Below, one piece after another: positions 51,850-61,403 of a stretch of 64,000 nucleotides of DNA. Both the position numbers and the translations under genes were made by a program. Under the pieces are notes generated by a model. It had not been told where the DNA came from, did not search any database, and worked only from the letters and a program-made list of their open reading frames with translations. Source of the stretch: Clostridiales bacterium (GTDB lineage: Bacteria > Bacillota > Clostridia > Lachnospirales > Lachnospiraceae); NCBI GenBank assembly GCA_018374355.1, contig JAHAFI010000009.1, positions 1 to 64,000 of the forward strand. The letters run 5' to 3'. The stretch's first letter is position 1. Every line of letters starts with the position of its first letter.

Positions 51850-54800
51850 ATGGATGATAAAAAGAAACAGGATGTTTTTCCGGATATGTCGACACAATTT
51901 CAATTATTCCGCCATATTGCAGAAGAGACGGCGGATGGTATCTATGTGATCAGAAAGGGTACCTATGAGATTTTGTATGAAAATGAATCAAAGCTGGTTT
52001 TTTCACAGGGGGATCAGACAGGCAGGGAAAGAATTGGAAGGAAGTGTTACGAGGCGCTTCATGGAAGAAAAGAGCCCTGTCCTTTTTGCATGTTGGACAA
52101 GTTTAAAAAAGAAGAAAAGAAAAGTATGGGACCGACAGTATTTGAGGGATACGGCCGGTTTTACAATACCTATTTCAGAGAATATGAATGGAACGGAGAA
52201 CCTGCCTATATATCATTTGTGCGGGATGTGACAGAAGATGTAAAGGTGCAGAAAGAGAAGGAACGTCTGGAACAGTATTTTCAGACCGTTTTGAAGCATC
52301 TGCCGGGAGGAGCCGCTGTTGTGCGTCACAGCAAAGACGGAAAAATGACTCCTGAGTTCCTGTCTGATGGATTTGCGGAGATGGTAAATATGTCGCCGGA
52401 GGAAGTATGGGAACTTTATCAGAAGGACGCGCTGGCCGGTGTACATCCGGAGGATCGTGAACGGCTGAGTGAACAGCTTAACAAATGTATTTCAGAAAGA
52501 AAAGAGCATTATGAAATCGTTTACCGCCTGCAGAAGGGAGAGGATGATTACCTCTGGGTAAAAGCCTCATTTTCCCTGATACTCAGTGAAGGCGGAGATA
52601 CAAGAGTCTATGTGGATTACCACGACATTACCAAGGAGAGAGAGGATGCCAGAATGCTGCGCCAGCAGTATCAGGAACAGCTTTTACAGCATTATCTCAC
52701 ACCGGGGCCAAATGTAATGGTTCTGGGGCACTGTAATATTACGGCAAACAGGATTGCGGAAATTGATGACCACACAAATTCCGATCTTCTGCAGACTTTC
52801 GGAGATGTGAGAGAGGAATTTTTTCAGGGAATATCCACGCTGGTTGTAGATTCCAAAGAGAGAGAAGATTTTCTGAATTCTTTTCTCAATATGCCGTCAC
52901 TTGTATCGTTTAATCAGGGTGAGACAGAGATCAAACGCATATATTTTATCCGTCTGCCTAAAGAAAAGACGGGACGATATGCACAGTTTAAGGTAAATCT
53001 GGTAGAGGCTCCGGATACCGGGGACATTACGGGAATTCTGACAGTGACAGATGTGACCAATCAGGTCATACATGATCAGATTCTGCATCAGATTTCCATC
53101 AATAGCTGTGATCTGATAGCAGATGTTGATCTGTTCAGCGATACCTATGCGATGATGAATTGCGTGAGCGGGGATGATACGCCTGCCCGGGGAAGCCATT
53201 CCCAGCGGCTGTCCCGGCTTATGAAAAATCAGGTTATCCCGAGAGAGCGGGAGCATGTGGCAAGGATGCTGGATCCCGATTACATGCTGAAGCGGCTGAA
53301 GAAAGATGACATTTATACATTTTCTTATTCTATCGTAGATGCAGAAGGAGAAATACGTGCGAAGAAGCTGGTAGTGTCGGCAATTGATCTGCGTCTGGGG
53401 CGGGTATGCCTTGCGCGTACAGATATCACGGATTCCGTGCGTGAGCAGAGAGGCCTTTTAAATATGATAGCCTATACCTTTGAGCTGGCGTGTTTTGTTG
53501 AGCTGGACAGCAATGTATTGACTATGTATACCCGGAAAACCGTACTGAAAAATCTTCCCCCATACACACTGAGTAATTATGACAGCAGGGTGGAGGACCT
53601 TTCCAAAGGGTTTGGGGAAGGACATGACCATGAAGAGATAGAGGTCTATTTCACTGTGGAAAATATGCTGAAAAGACTGGAACAGGCTCCCAGCGGATAT
53701 GATTTTGTGCTTCCGTATAAAGGAGAGGACGGAATACATTACAAACAGATAAATGTGCTCTGGGGAGATGAAAACAGGAAAACCATTTGTCTGGTGAGAG
53801 CGGATATCACGGATGTAATAGAAACAGAGCGGCGCTCCAAGGAAGCATTGGAGGAGGCGCTGGTGCTGGCGGAAAAGGCTAACCGGGCAAAAAGCGAATT
53901 TCTGTCCTCCATGAGTCATGATATCCGTACACCGATGAATGCAATTATAGGAATGACTACACTGGGGCTTGCGAATCTGGGGGATCAGGCTAAGGTGGAA
54001 AATTATTTGAAAAAAATAGCTTTTTCCTCGAAGCACCTTCTCAGTCTGATCAATGATATTCTGGATATGAGTAAGATCGAGCGGGGTGGAATCAGCCTGA
54101 ACTGCGCTCATCTGTCACTGGAAGAAATGATAGAACAACTGTCTTCCATGATGGAGCCGCAGGCTAGAGAGGCAGGAATTATATTCCACTGCGAGATGAA
54201 CAATCTACAGCATACGACTTGTTACGGAGATGGGCTGAGAATCAATCAGATTTTAATCAATCTGGTGGGAAATGCCCTTAAATTCACGCCTGAGGGCGGC
54301 AGCGTGTTATTTCGAATGGAAGAAATTTCCCCGCATAAAGAACAGGGCTGGAACCGGTATCGTTTTACGATTCAGGATACAGGGATCGGTATGACGCAGG
54401 AATTTATAAAGCATCTATTTGAACCTTTTACCAGAAGCAGCAGTGTTACAGGAGTAGAGGGAACCGGATTGGGACTCAGCATTACGAAGGGTCTGATTGA
54501 TCTGATGGAAGGAACGATTCAGATAGAGAGCTGTCCGGGGAAAGGCACTACTTTTGTGGTGGAACTGGAAATTGAGATGTCTTATCCGGAAATGGACATG
54601 AAGATTCAGACCTGCGCCTGCGGGCAGACAAAGACGGAACTGCTGGAGGGACGTCATTTTCTGGTAGCGGAAGACAATGCGATCAACTCAGAAATTCTCT
54701 GTGAATTGCTGGGAATGCGGGGAGCAAGTGCTGTGGTGAAAGAGAATGGTCTGCTGGCTGTCCGGGAGTTTGAGCGTGAACAGCCGGGAACGTATGATGC

Positions 54801-55029
54801 CATTTTGATGGATATCCAGATGCCGGTGATGAATGGATTTGAGGCGGCAAAAGCGGTGAGGGAGCTTCCAAGACCGGATGCGGCTTTGATACCGATCGTG
54901 GCTATGACAGCAAATGCCTTTGCAGAGGATGTGCAGGCGGCTTTGGATGCGGGGATGAATGAACATGTGGCGAAACCTGTGGATATGGAGGTTTTGTGTG
55001 AGGCCTTGCAAAAAGTTTTAAAAAAATAA
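51850..55029 (+). CDS. PAS-containing hybrid sensor histidine kinase
   Basis: About 1059 residues, apparently soluble. Several PAS-like regions occur (around 10-120, 130-265 and further divergent ones to about 650), then a coiled coil, HisKA with SSMSHDIRTPMNAIIGM (His690), HATPase with VGNALKFTPEGG and GTGLGLSITKGL, and a C-terminal receiver with LMDIQMPVMNGFEAA (Asp988) and VAKPVD. ATG at 51850 is preferred because the SD AGAAAGGA is too close to 51844. With the Hpt and HD-GYP genes it makes a complete His-Asp-His-Asp relay. Confidence 0.92.
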   Translation: MDDKKKQDVFPDMSTQFQLFRHIAEETADGIYVIRKGTYEILYENESKLVFSQGDQTGRERIGRKCYEALHGRKEPCPFCMLDKFKKEEKKSMGPTVFEGYGRFYNTYFREYEWNGEPAYISFVRDVTEDVKVQKEKERLEQYFQTVLKHLPGGAAVVRHSKDGKMTPEFLSDGFAEMVNMSPEEVWELYQKDALAGVHPEDRERLSEQLNKCISERKEHYEIVYRLQKGEDDYLWVKASFSLILSEGGDTRVYVDYHDITKEREDARMLRQQYQEQLLQHYLTPGPNVMVLGHCNITANRIAEIDDHTNSDLLQTFGDVREEFFQGISTLVVDSKEREDFLNSFLNMPSLVSFNQGETEIKRIYFIRLPKEKTGRYAQFKVNLVEAPDTGDITGILTVTDVTNQVIHDQILHQISINSCDLIADVDLFSDTYAMMNCVSGDDTPARGSHSQRLSRLMKNQVIPREREHVARMLDPDYMLKRLKKDDIYTFSYSIVDAEGEIRAKKLVVSAIDLRLGRVCLARTDITDSVREQRGLLNMIAYTFELACFVELDSNVLTMYTRKTVLKNLPPYTLSNYDSRVEDLSKGFGEGHDHEEIEVYFTVENMLKRLEQAPSGYDFVLPYKGEDGIHYKQINVLWGDENRKTICLVRADITDVIETERRSKEALEEALVLAEKANRAKSEFLSSMSHDIRTPMNAIIGMTTLGLANLGDQAKVENYLKKIAFSSKHLLSLINDILDMSKIERGGISLNCAHLSLEEMIEQLSSMMEPQAREAGIIFHCEMNNLQHTTCYGDGLRINQILINLVGNALKFTPEGGSVLFRMEEISPHKEQGWNRYRFTIQDTGIGMTQEFIKHLFEPFTRSSSVTGVEGTGLGLSITKGLIDLMEGTIQIESCPGKGTTFVVELEIEMSYPEMDMKIQTCACGQTKTELLEGRHFLVAEDNAINSEILCELLGMRGASAVVKENGLLAVREFEREQPGTYDAILMDIQMPVMNGFEAAKAVRELPRPDAALIPIVAMTANAFAEDVQAALDAGMNEHVAKPVDMEVLCEALQKVLKK

Positions 55030-55039
55030 TGCATCAGCC

Positions 55040-55077
55040 AAAGGGTGTTTTATCTTTTATGGGTGAGCACCCTTTTT
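55040..55077 (+). terminator. intrinsic terminator after hybrid kinase gene
   Basis: AAAGGGTG (55040-55047) pairs with CACCCTTT (55068-55075) and runs into TTTTT; a tight GGGTG/CACCC hairpin (55061-55072) is an alternative. Confidence 0.75.
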
Positions 55078-55081
55078 CTTA

Positions 55082-55110
55082 TTGATATAAAATGAAAAAT
55101 TTCGTATAAT
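55082..55110 (+). promoter_or_regulatory. sigma-A promoter of the GGDEF-EAL gene
   Basis: TTGATA (55082-55087), 17-bp spacer, consensus TATAAT (55105-55110). Confidence 0.82.
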
Positions 55111-55167
55111 CCTTGTTACAATAGGTAATAGATGTATCTTAAATCTTTTAAGAATGAGGAAAATATA

Positions 55168-57462
55168 GTGAAAATCAAAAGAAAAACTTGGAAAGAGAAA
55201 ATGGACATAGAGAAAATGAGCCGGCACGCGGTTCGTGTTTTGATTGTTTTTTCTGTGGTTATTATGGGTGTGTTGGGATATTCTCTGGTAGGAATGTGGT
55301 ATGCTTCCGCAGACAGCACAACGAATTATGTCCAGAGCATGACAAAAAAGCTGACGGACATGGTCGATTTGGAAATCAGACGGGGACGGCAGCAGGTGAT
55401 CAGCGTGGGGGATTCGTTTGAGCAGGTAGTGGCAAAGAAGGACGATGCGGCGGTAGAAGAATTTATCACCAGAAAACAGAAGCTGTGCGGATTTGATTTC
55501 ATCGTGCTGGAGGATACCAGAGAAAGCCGTACTGCTATGGCAGGAACCATTCCTGACGAATATAAGGAAGGGGTGTCTGCACTTAGGAATCTGGATACCA
55601 GCAGAAAGGCTTTGGAGGAAGAAATTTGTGAGGTTGGTATTGAAAATGAAGATGTAATATACGCTATGCCGCTGGAAGATGAACAGGGGCGTATTGGCAT
55701 GATCTGGGCGGGAAATACTGCGGAGAGCATGAGGGACATTATCCATTCCAGCTCATTTGAGGAGGGAAGTTATAGCTGCATTATCAATAAAAACGGCAGT
55801 GTTGTTCTGAGTTCGGATAAGCGGGAGGCATTTCAGAATCTGGAATCTGTTTTTAAAAAGGGAGAAAATGAAAAGCTTCAGAAAAACCTGCGGGAGATGG
55901 AAAGGAATATCGTAAATGATAAAAGCGGTATTTTTAATTTTGTCACTATAAATGATAATGAAGTATATCTTGCGTATACTCCCATGGAGACGGGACGGTG
56001 GGTTCTGCTGTCTATTATCACCAAGGATCTTTTGAGCACAGAGTATAACCGATTTGTATATATGGCGACGTTTGCTGTTATTGGGACGATGCTGGTATTT
56101 ATGTATTTTTATATTCTTTTGATGCGGATGAACCGTATGAATCGGCAGAGACTGGAACAGTTGGCCTATACGGATGAGGTTACGGGAGGAGGAAATAATC
56201 AGGATTTCTGTAAGAAGTACCGGGAGCTGTACAATGGGACAGAAAAAGCGGGATGCGCGATTGCACTGGTGGATGTGGTGAATTTTAAAGCAATCAACAA
56301 AAAGTTCGGAATGAAACAGGGAGACGAGATACTGCGTTATCTGTATAACGTGATCTGCAAGAATCTGGATAAGAAAAAAGGAGAATTTGCTGCCCGAAGT
56401 GAAATGGACCGTTTCTTTCTTTGCCTGAAAGAGGAAAGCCCGGAAAGTGTCCAGCAGAGACTGGATGATATTACAAGAGAGATTAATTTTTTTGAGGGGA
56501 CGAAAATGCCCCGATATCAGATTTTTTTCCGTATGGCAGCTACTTTTGCCGAAGAGCGGGATTCTGATCCGATCGTATTGCAGGACCGGGTGCGTTCCAT
56601 GCTGAAAATAGTGGATGCGGCGCCGGGAAAATGTGTGTTCTACTCAGAGGAATTTGAAAAACGGGTACGCAGAGAGCAGGAACTGAACGAAGCATTTGAA
56701 AATGCGCTTGTTGCGGAAGAATTTCATGTATATTTTCAGCCTAAGGTCAGTCTGAAGAAAGAAAAAGTCGAAGGAGCGGAGGCGCTGGTGCGCTGGATAC
56801 ATCCGAAATGGGGAATCGTATCTCCGGGTGAGTTTATTCCTGTGCTGGAGGGGAACGGAAAGATTCTCCGACTGGATAAATATGTGTTTGAGAAGGTCTG
56901 CGTATGGCTGAAAAAGAGACAGTCGGAAGGCGAGGAGATGTTCCCTGTTTCCGTCAATCTGTCCCGGAGCAATCTGCTGGATGAAAATTTCTTTGATTGG
57001 TTTGTGGAGACGGCAGACAGATACGGCGTGCGGCATGATCTTATTGAATTTGAGCTGACGGAATCTACCTTTATGGTTACGGAACAGATTCAGCAGATGC
57101 GGGGATATATTGCTCAGATGCATGATACAGGTTTCCGGATTTCCATCGACGATTTTGGAACGGGTTATTCGTCCATCAGCCTGCTTCGTGAGTTTGATCT
57201 GGATGTATTGAAGCTTGACCGGACGTTTTTCCTCGGACTGGATGATCCCAAGGCGCGGGATGTGATACATTGCCTCGTGGAACTGGCGAGAAATCTGGAT
57301 ACCCGGGTTGTGGTGGAAGGTATTGAAACGAAAAAACAGATTGAATACCTGAAAGAATTGAAATGTGATGTGGTACAGGGATTCTTTTTCTCAAGGCCTT
57401 TGCCGGCGGAGGAGTTTGAGAAGTGGTACCGTGAGTTTGACTTTAAGAATTATGATATTTGA
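55168..57462 (+). CDS. membrane EAL phosphodiesterase with degenerate GGDEF and extracellular cache-like sensor
   Basis: About 764 residues. Helix near 20-45, an extracytoplasmic sensor (about 45-300, dCache-like), helix near 300-320, a GGDEF domain whose signature is degraded (RSEMDRF in place of GGDEF) and an EAL domain (from about 505) with EALVRW, ELTES, DDFGTGYSS, KLDRTF and VVEGIE, all catalytic residues retained. It should hydrolyse c-di-GMP in response to an external ligand. GTG at 55168 after GAGGA is preferred; ATG at 55132 and 55201 are alternatives. Confidence 0.88.
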   Translation: MKIKRKTWKEKMDIEKMSRHAVRVLIVFSVVIMGVLGYSLVGMWYASADSTTNYVQSMTKKLTDMVDLEIRRGRQQVISVGDSFEQVVAKKDDAAVEEFITRKQKLCGFDFIVLEDTRESRTAMAGTIPDEYKEGVSALRNLDTSRKALEEEICEVGIENEDVIYAMPLEDEQGRIGMIWAGNTAESMRDIIHSSSFEEGSYSCIINKNGSVVLSSDKREAFQNLESVFKKGENEKLQKNLREMERNIVNDKSGIFNFVTINDNEVYLAYTPMETGRWVLLSIITKDLLSTEYNRFVYMATFAVIGTMLVFMYFYILLMRMNRMNRQRLEQLAYTDEVTGGGNNQDFCKKYRELYNGTEKAGCAIALVDVVNFKAINKKFGMKQGDEILRYLYNVICKNLDKKKGEFAARSEMDRFFLCLKEESPESVQQRLDDITREINFFEGTKMPRYQIFFRMAATFAEERDSDPIVLQDRVRSMLKIVDAAPGKCVFYSEEFEKRVRREQELNEAFENALVAEEFHVYFQPKVSLKKEKVEGAEALVRWIHPKWGIVSPGEFIPVLEGNGKILRLDKYVFEKVCVWLKKRQSEGEEMFPVSVNLSRSNLLDENFFDWFVETADRYGVRHDLIEFELTESTFMVTEQIQQMRGYIAQMHDTGFRISIDDFGTGYSSISLLREFDLDVLKLDRTFFLGLDDPKARDVIHCLVELARNLDTRVVVEGIETKKQIEYLKELKCDVVQGFFFSRPLPAEEFEKWYREFDFKNYDI

Positions 57463-57520
57463 TTTTGCAGGTTTGTTTGGCGAAATCGGATGAAAAATTG
57501 ACATTATGGAGGGCACAATA

Positions 57521-59626
57521 GTGGAAAATGTGAATATAAAAAATGAGGTGATAGATAGTTTGCATATAACACAGGTGCTGTCAGATATGCAGGTGGGATT
57601 TTGGGTCATTGAGCTTCCGGATCACAGCGCTCCGAAAATGTATGGAGATAAAACGATGTACGCGATCTTGGGAATAGATACATTGTCCCCGGAAGAGGTT
57701 TATGAGCACTGGACAAGAAATATTGATCCGAAATATATGGAACTGGTTGTACAGACGGTAGAAGCAATCAAACGGGGAGAAACTTCGGAGGTTAAATACT
57801 TATGGCAGCATCCGAAAAAAGGATGGATATGGGTTCGGTGCGGCGGATATCTTGATGAAACGTATAAAGAGGGAAGCCGTTTTAAAGGATGGCATTATGA
57901 CCTTACAAATGAACTGGAAACTGATGTGATGGATATCAGCCATGATATCGTGGACGCCAAGAAATTAAAGCTTTATTCCCCCTATATTATAGAAAATATT
58001 GAGGAACTCTACGAAATTGACAGCGAAACCCTGCAGCTCAATACGATTTTTTACGAAAAAAATAAGTATCATCAGATTGAGGAAGGGAAAGATATTTTTT
58101 ACGCTATAAAAAAACAAGTCCACCCGGATTATATTGAGCGGTTAAACAATGTGTTCCAACCGGCATCACTGAAAAAAATCATTGATGAAAAACAAATGCG
58201 GCAAATAGAGTGTAAGGTTAAAACGATTTCCGGGGAATATTGCTGGGTGGAAGCAAAAGTTTTTTCTGTGGACATAATGGGAAGCAGTAAATTACTGTTT
58301 TGTATCAGTAATATATCCGATAAAAAAAGAGTTGATGATTTGACAAATGAGAAAAATGAAATGGTTAATGCATTTTATAACGTATACACCTCAATTGTCG
58401 AAATCAATTTAGGAACAGAAAAAGCATACGTTTTAAAGAGTAATACGGAGGAACTTCAGGGGATTTTTTCTGTTAAGGAATTTTATAAGCTGATTATAGA
58501 AAGATTTGCAATAGATTCAGAAAAAAATGCTATAAAAAGATTTTTCAACATCGGCAATTTAAAGTCAATTGTTGAAAGACGGGAGAAATACAGCTTTGAT
58601 TTTCAACTGAAAGAAGAAGGAAAAAAGTTTAAATGGAAGCGCATAGAGGTTCTGCTGGTGCCTGACAATAAAGAGAAACTTTACCTTGTGTTCAGCGATG
58701 TAGATGAACAGCATATGATGGATTCGATTTTAAAGAATTTCGTTTTTAACAATAATGACTATCTGTATTATGTTGACGCGAAAAATAATTCATTTTTAAG
58801 TTTCTATCGGAATGATGAAAAAGGTATTTCACCTTCGCAAAGCGGAGACGATTATGAAAGTGTAATGATAGATTACACCAAAAAGTATGCGGCGCCGGAG
58901 GACATGCATAAGCTTATTGAATTTATGAAACCGGAGTATATGGCGAAACGCCTGCAAAATGAGGACAGCTATAAACTGGAAGCCGGGATGATAGATGATG
59001 ATGGAAGCTATAGAAGAAAAGAAGTTACGATTCAGAGCTATGATAAGGAAAATGAAATTTTATTCATCATTAGAAAAGATATAACCAAAGAATACCTTAA
59101 ACAGAAAAATCAAAAGGAATCCTTGGAAAACGCAAAAAGAATGGCAGATACAGACAGTCTTACCAATCTTTACAACCGAAAGGGAGCCTGCAGGGAAATC
59201 GAAAAACGTCTTTCTGAAATGGGGGATGAGCAGGATGCATTTATCATAATGGATTTGGACAATTTTAAAGCAGTTAATGATTGTCTGGGACATTTACAGG
59301 GAGACGAATTATTGCGGAAAACCGCAAAAACATTAAAAGAAAATTTCCGCAAAACGGATGTCATTGCGCGGCTTGGCGGAGATGAGTTTATTATCTATAT
59401 GAAGGATATCAAGGATCAGAAAACCGTTGTGAAGGCGGCAGAAAAATTACTTGCCAATTTACAGGTTACTTATCCTTGGAAAACGGGGAACATTAACATC
59501 AGCGCTTCCGTAGGAATCGCTATAGCTCCTATGGACGGCATATGCTTTGAAGAATTATACGAAAAGTCAGATAAGGCCCTATATAACGCAAAACGTGAAG
59601 GGAAAAACCGGTTTAGTTTTTTCTGA
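57521..59626 (+). CDS. PAS-domain diguanylate cyclase (GGDEF)
   Basis: About 701 residues with no membrane helix seen. PAS-like folds occupy most of the N-terminal 530 residues (PAS_3-like WVRCGGYLDE with FKGWHYDLT; a second with CWVEAKVFSV). The C-terminal GGDEF domain has DSLTNLYNRKG, MDLDNFKAVND and an intact RLGGDEFIIY active site, so it should make c-di-GMP. An RxxD inhibitory site is not obvious. GTG 57521 is chosen because GGAGGG (57508-57513) is its RBS; the in-frame ATG at 57506 overlaps that RBS. Confidence 0.88.
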   Translation: MENVNIKNEVIDSLHITQVLSDMQVGFWVIELPDHSAPKMYGDKTMYAILGIDTLSPEEVYEHWTRNIDPKYMELVVQTVEAIKRGETSEVKYLWQHPKKGWIWVRCGGYLDETYKEGSRFKGWHYDLTNELETDVMDISHDIVDAKKLKLYSPYIIENIEELYEIDSETLQLNTIFYEKNKYHQIEEGKDIFYAIKKQVHPDYIERLNNVFQPASLKKIIDEKQMRQIECKVKTISGEYCWVEAKVFSVDIMGSSKLLFCISNISDKKRVDDLTNEKNEMVNAFYNVYTSIVEINLGTEKAYVLKSNTEELQGIFSVKEFYKLIIERFAIDSEKNAIKRFFNIGNLKSIVERREKYSFDFQLKEEGKKFKWKRIEVLLVPDNKEKLYLVFSDVDEQHMMDSILKNFVFNNNDYLYYVDAKNNSFLSFYRNDEKGISPSQSGDDYESVMIDYTKKYAAPEDMHKLIEFMKPEYMAKRLQNEDSYKLEAGMIDDDGSYRRKEVTIQSYDKENEILFIIRKDITKEYLKQKNQKESLENAKRMADTDSLTNLYNRKGACREIEKRLSEMGDEQDAFIIMDLDNFKAVNDCLGHLQGDELLRKTAKTLKENFRKTDVIARLGGDEFIIYMKDIKDQKTVVKAAEKLLANLQVTYPWKTGNINISASVGIAIAPMDGICFEELYEKSDKALYNAKREGKNRFSFF

Positions 59627-59698
59627 CAGGGGAGGCATATATTTGTTGGTGGAAATCAGATGATTTTGCAGAAAATACGCAAAATAAGAATAAAATTA

Positions 59699-59727
59699 TT
59701 GACGGTAAAGCAGAATAAACCTATAAT
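59699..59727 (+). promoter_or_regulatory. sigma-A promoter of the AAA ATPase gene
   Basis: TTGACG (59699-59704), 17-bp spacer, TATAAT (59722-59727), 44 bp before the start codon. Confidence 0.82.
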
Positions 59728-59771
59728 TATATTGTGATTTTGCGAAAATCAAGCAGAATGGAGGTAATAAT

Positions 59772-61112
59772 ATGCTTCTTGAATTTAAAACGATGAATTA
59801 CAAATCGTTTGCAGAGGAGACCGTTTTTTCTATGACAGCGGCACCGAAACAAAAAGGATTAGACTACAGTTTGATGAAAGCCAAGATAAAAGGAAAAGAG
59901 ATTAAAGGTTTGAGTTCCTCAGTGATCTATGGTCCGAATGCCGCCGGAAAGACGAATATTATAGGCGCAATGGATGTATTTCGTGCGATTGTTTTGAGGG
60001 GGCATATTAGAAACTCAGAGGAAAAATCTTCACCGAACCCTGCTTCAGCAGCGTTGGAATTAATTCCAAATAACAGTGAAATAGAAGCAAAACCGGTTTG
60101 TTTCTCTGTTGAATTTTATGAAAAAGACGGAGAAGAGCAGTTTAGGATTCTATACGAATTAAAAATTGATTTAGGAGCATTTCTTGATGAGGAGCATTCA
60201 AGAAAAATTTTAGCTGAAAATCTTTTTGTGAATGGTGAAACTATATTTCAACGTTCGGAAAATTTGCATTTTGGAAATATGAAAGTGATTAAAGAATATC
60301 TATCGGATGTAACAGAACAGAATATGCATAGCATCAGCGGAATCGCGGAGAATAGTTTGAATCAAGAAGAACTGTTTTTGACCAATGGATTTAAACTGAT
60401 TTTTTCACAAAAGTTTGTAAAGTTGATTTTAGATTGGTTTGCAAACAAGTTTATGGTGATATACCGCGCGGATTCCATGCAGTTAATAAAACGATTTGCT
60501 GATCCCAAGAAAAAGGCAGTTTACGTGGAAAAGACAACAGACCAAGCGGCAAAATTATTTGGAATTAACTCAAATGCAGTTGGATATGTAATAAGTGAGG
60601 ATGAGGCGGATGCAAAATTATACTCGGTTTTCAAAGATGTGAAGAATAAAAAAAATGCAGCTATTGCGGCTGAAATTTTTGAATCCTATGGAACGATCCG
60701 ATTTATTAACATGTTTCCGTTAGTTATCAAAGCGATACAGACAGGTGGCACTTTAGTTGTTGATGAGTTCGATGCTTCTATTCATCCAATGGCCTTGATG
60801 AGCATTATCAATATATTTCATAATGACGAAATTAATATCCACCATGCGCAGTTGATTTTTAATACCCATAATCCTATTTTTTTGAATTCAAATCTCTTCA
60901 GAAGAGATGAAATTAAGTTTGTAGAGCGTGATGATGATAAACATCAGAGCAGCTTGTATGCCTTATCCGATTTTGGAACATCGGGGGATAAGGGAGTCCG
61001 TAAGCATGAGGATTATATGGGAAAATATTTTATCAGCCAGTATGGAGCCATTAAGGATATTGATTTTACACCAATCTTCGAGGAAATTTTGAATAAAGAA
61101 GGTGGGGTGTAG
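59772..61112 (+). CDS. AAA family ATPase (RloA/AbiL-like, ABC-type AAA_15/21 fold)
   Basis: A 446-residue ATPase. Walker A is YGPNAAGKTN (about residues 57-66); the C-terminal half has LVVDEFDASIHP (Walker B with signature-like Asp/His) and QLIFNTHNP (His switch). This layout is that of RloA/AbiLi-like and OLD-type ATPases implicated in phage defence or restriction-linked islands. RloA is normally followed by RloB; here only a 14-codon ORF follows. Own promoter, RBS GGAGGTAATAAT. Confidence 0.82.
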   Translation: MLLEFKTMNYKSFAEETVFSMTAAPKQKGLDYSLMKAKIKGKEIKGLSSSVIYGPNAAGKTNIIGAMDVFRAIVLRGHIRNSEEKSSPNPASAALELIPNNSEIEAKPVCFSVEFYEKDGEEQFRILYELKIDLGAFLDEEHSRKILAENLFVNGETIFQRSENLHFGNMKVIKEYLSDVTEQNMHSISGIAENSLNQEELFLTNGFKLIFSQKFVKLILDWFANKFMVIYRADSMQLIKRFADPKKKAVYVEKTTDQAAKLFGINSNAVGYVISEDEADAKLYSVFKDVKNKKNAAIAAEIFESYGTIRFINMFPLVIKAIQTGGTLVVDEFDASIHPMALMSIINIFHNDEINIHHAQLIFNTHNPIFLNSNLFRRDEIKFVERDDDKHQSSLYALSDFGTSGDKGVRKHEDYMGKYFISQYGAIKDIDFTPIFEEILNKEGGV

Positions 61113-61114
61113 GC

Positions 61115-61159
61115 ATGATAAAGAGAAAACCAACGAATAAATATTACTTTAGTGGGTAA
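61115..61159 (+). pseudogene. possible truncated rloB-like start (14 codons)
   Basis: ATG at 61115 with SD AAGGTGGGG, 2 bp after the AAA ATPase stop, reads MIKRKPTNKYYFSG then stops. Position and the basic N-terminus would suit an RloB-like partner, but too little remains to assign. Two 24-nt direct repeats with AAATACCTACAA (61167-61190 and 61241-61264) follow. Confidence 0.35.
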
Positions 61160-61301
61160 TTTTGGAAAAAAACAAGAGAAATACCTACAAAATAGTGAAA
61201 AGTCATCACGCTTATAGGTAAATCGCTGTCCAATCAAGGGAAAAACCAGAAAAAATACCTACAATCAAACTCCAAACCACCATATATATCGGTAAACGAA
61301 T

Positions 61302-61348
61302 AAAAGAGAGTGCTGGCGGGATCAACATTCCCGCCAGCACTCTCTTTT
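61302..61348. terminator. 20-bp perfect bidirectional terminator
   Basis: AAAAGAGAGTGCTGGCGGGA (61302-61321) pairs perfectly with 61329-61348 across a 7-nt loop, with A and T tracts at the two feet. It separates the convergent AAA ATPase gene and the pilus operon. Confidence 0.95.
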
Positions 61349-61403
61349 ATACACTGTATACACTACCAATGCCCCTTAACCAACCACTCTCTACCAATCC
61401 CCC

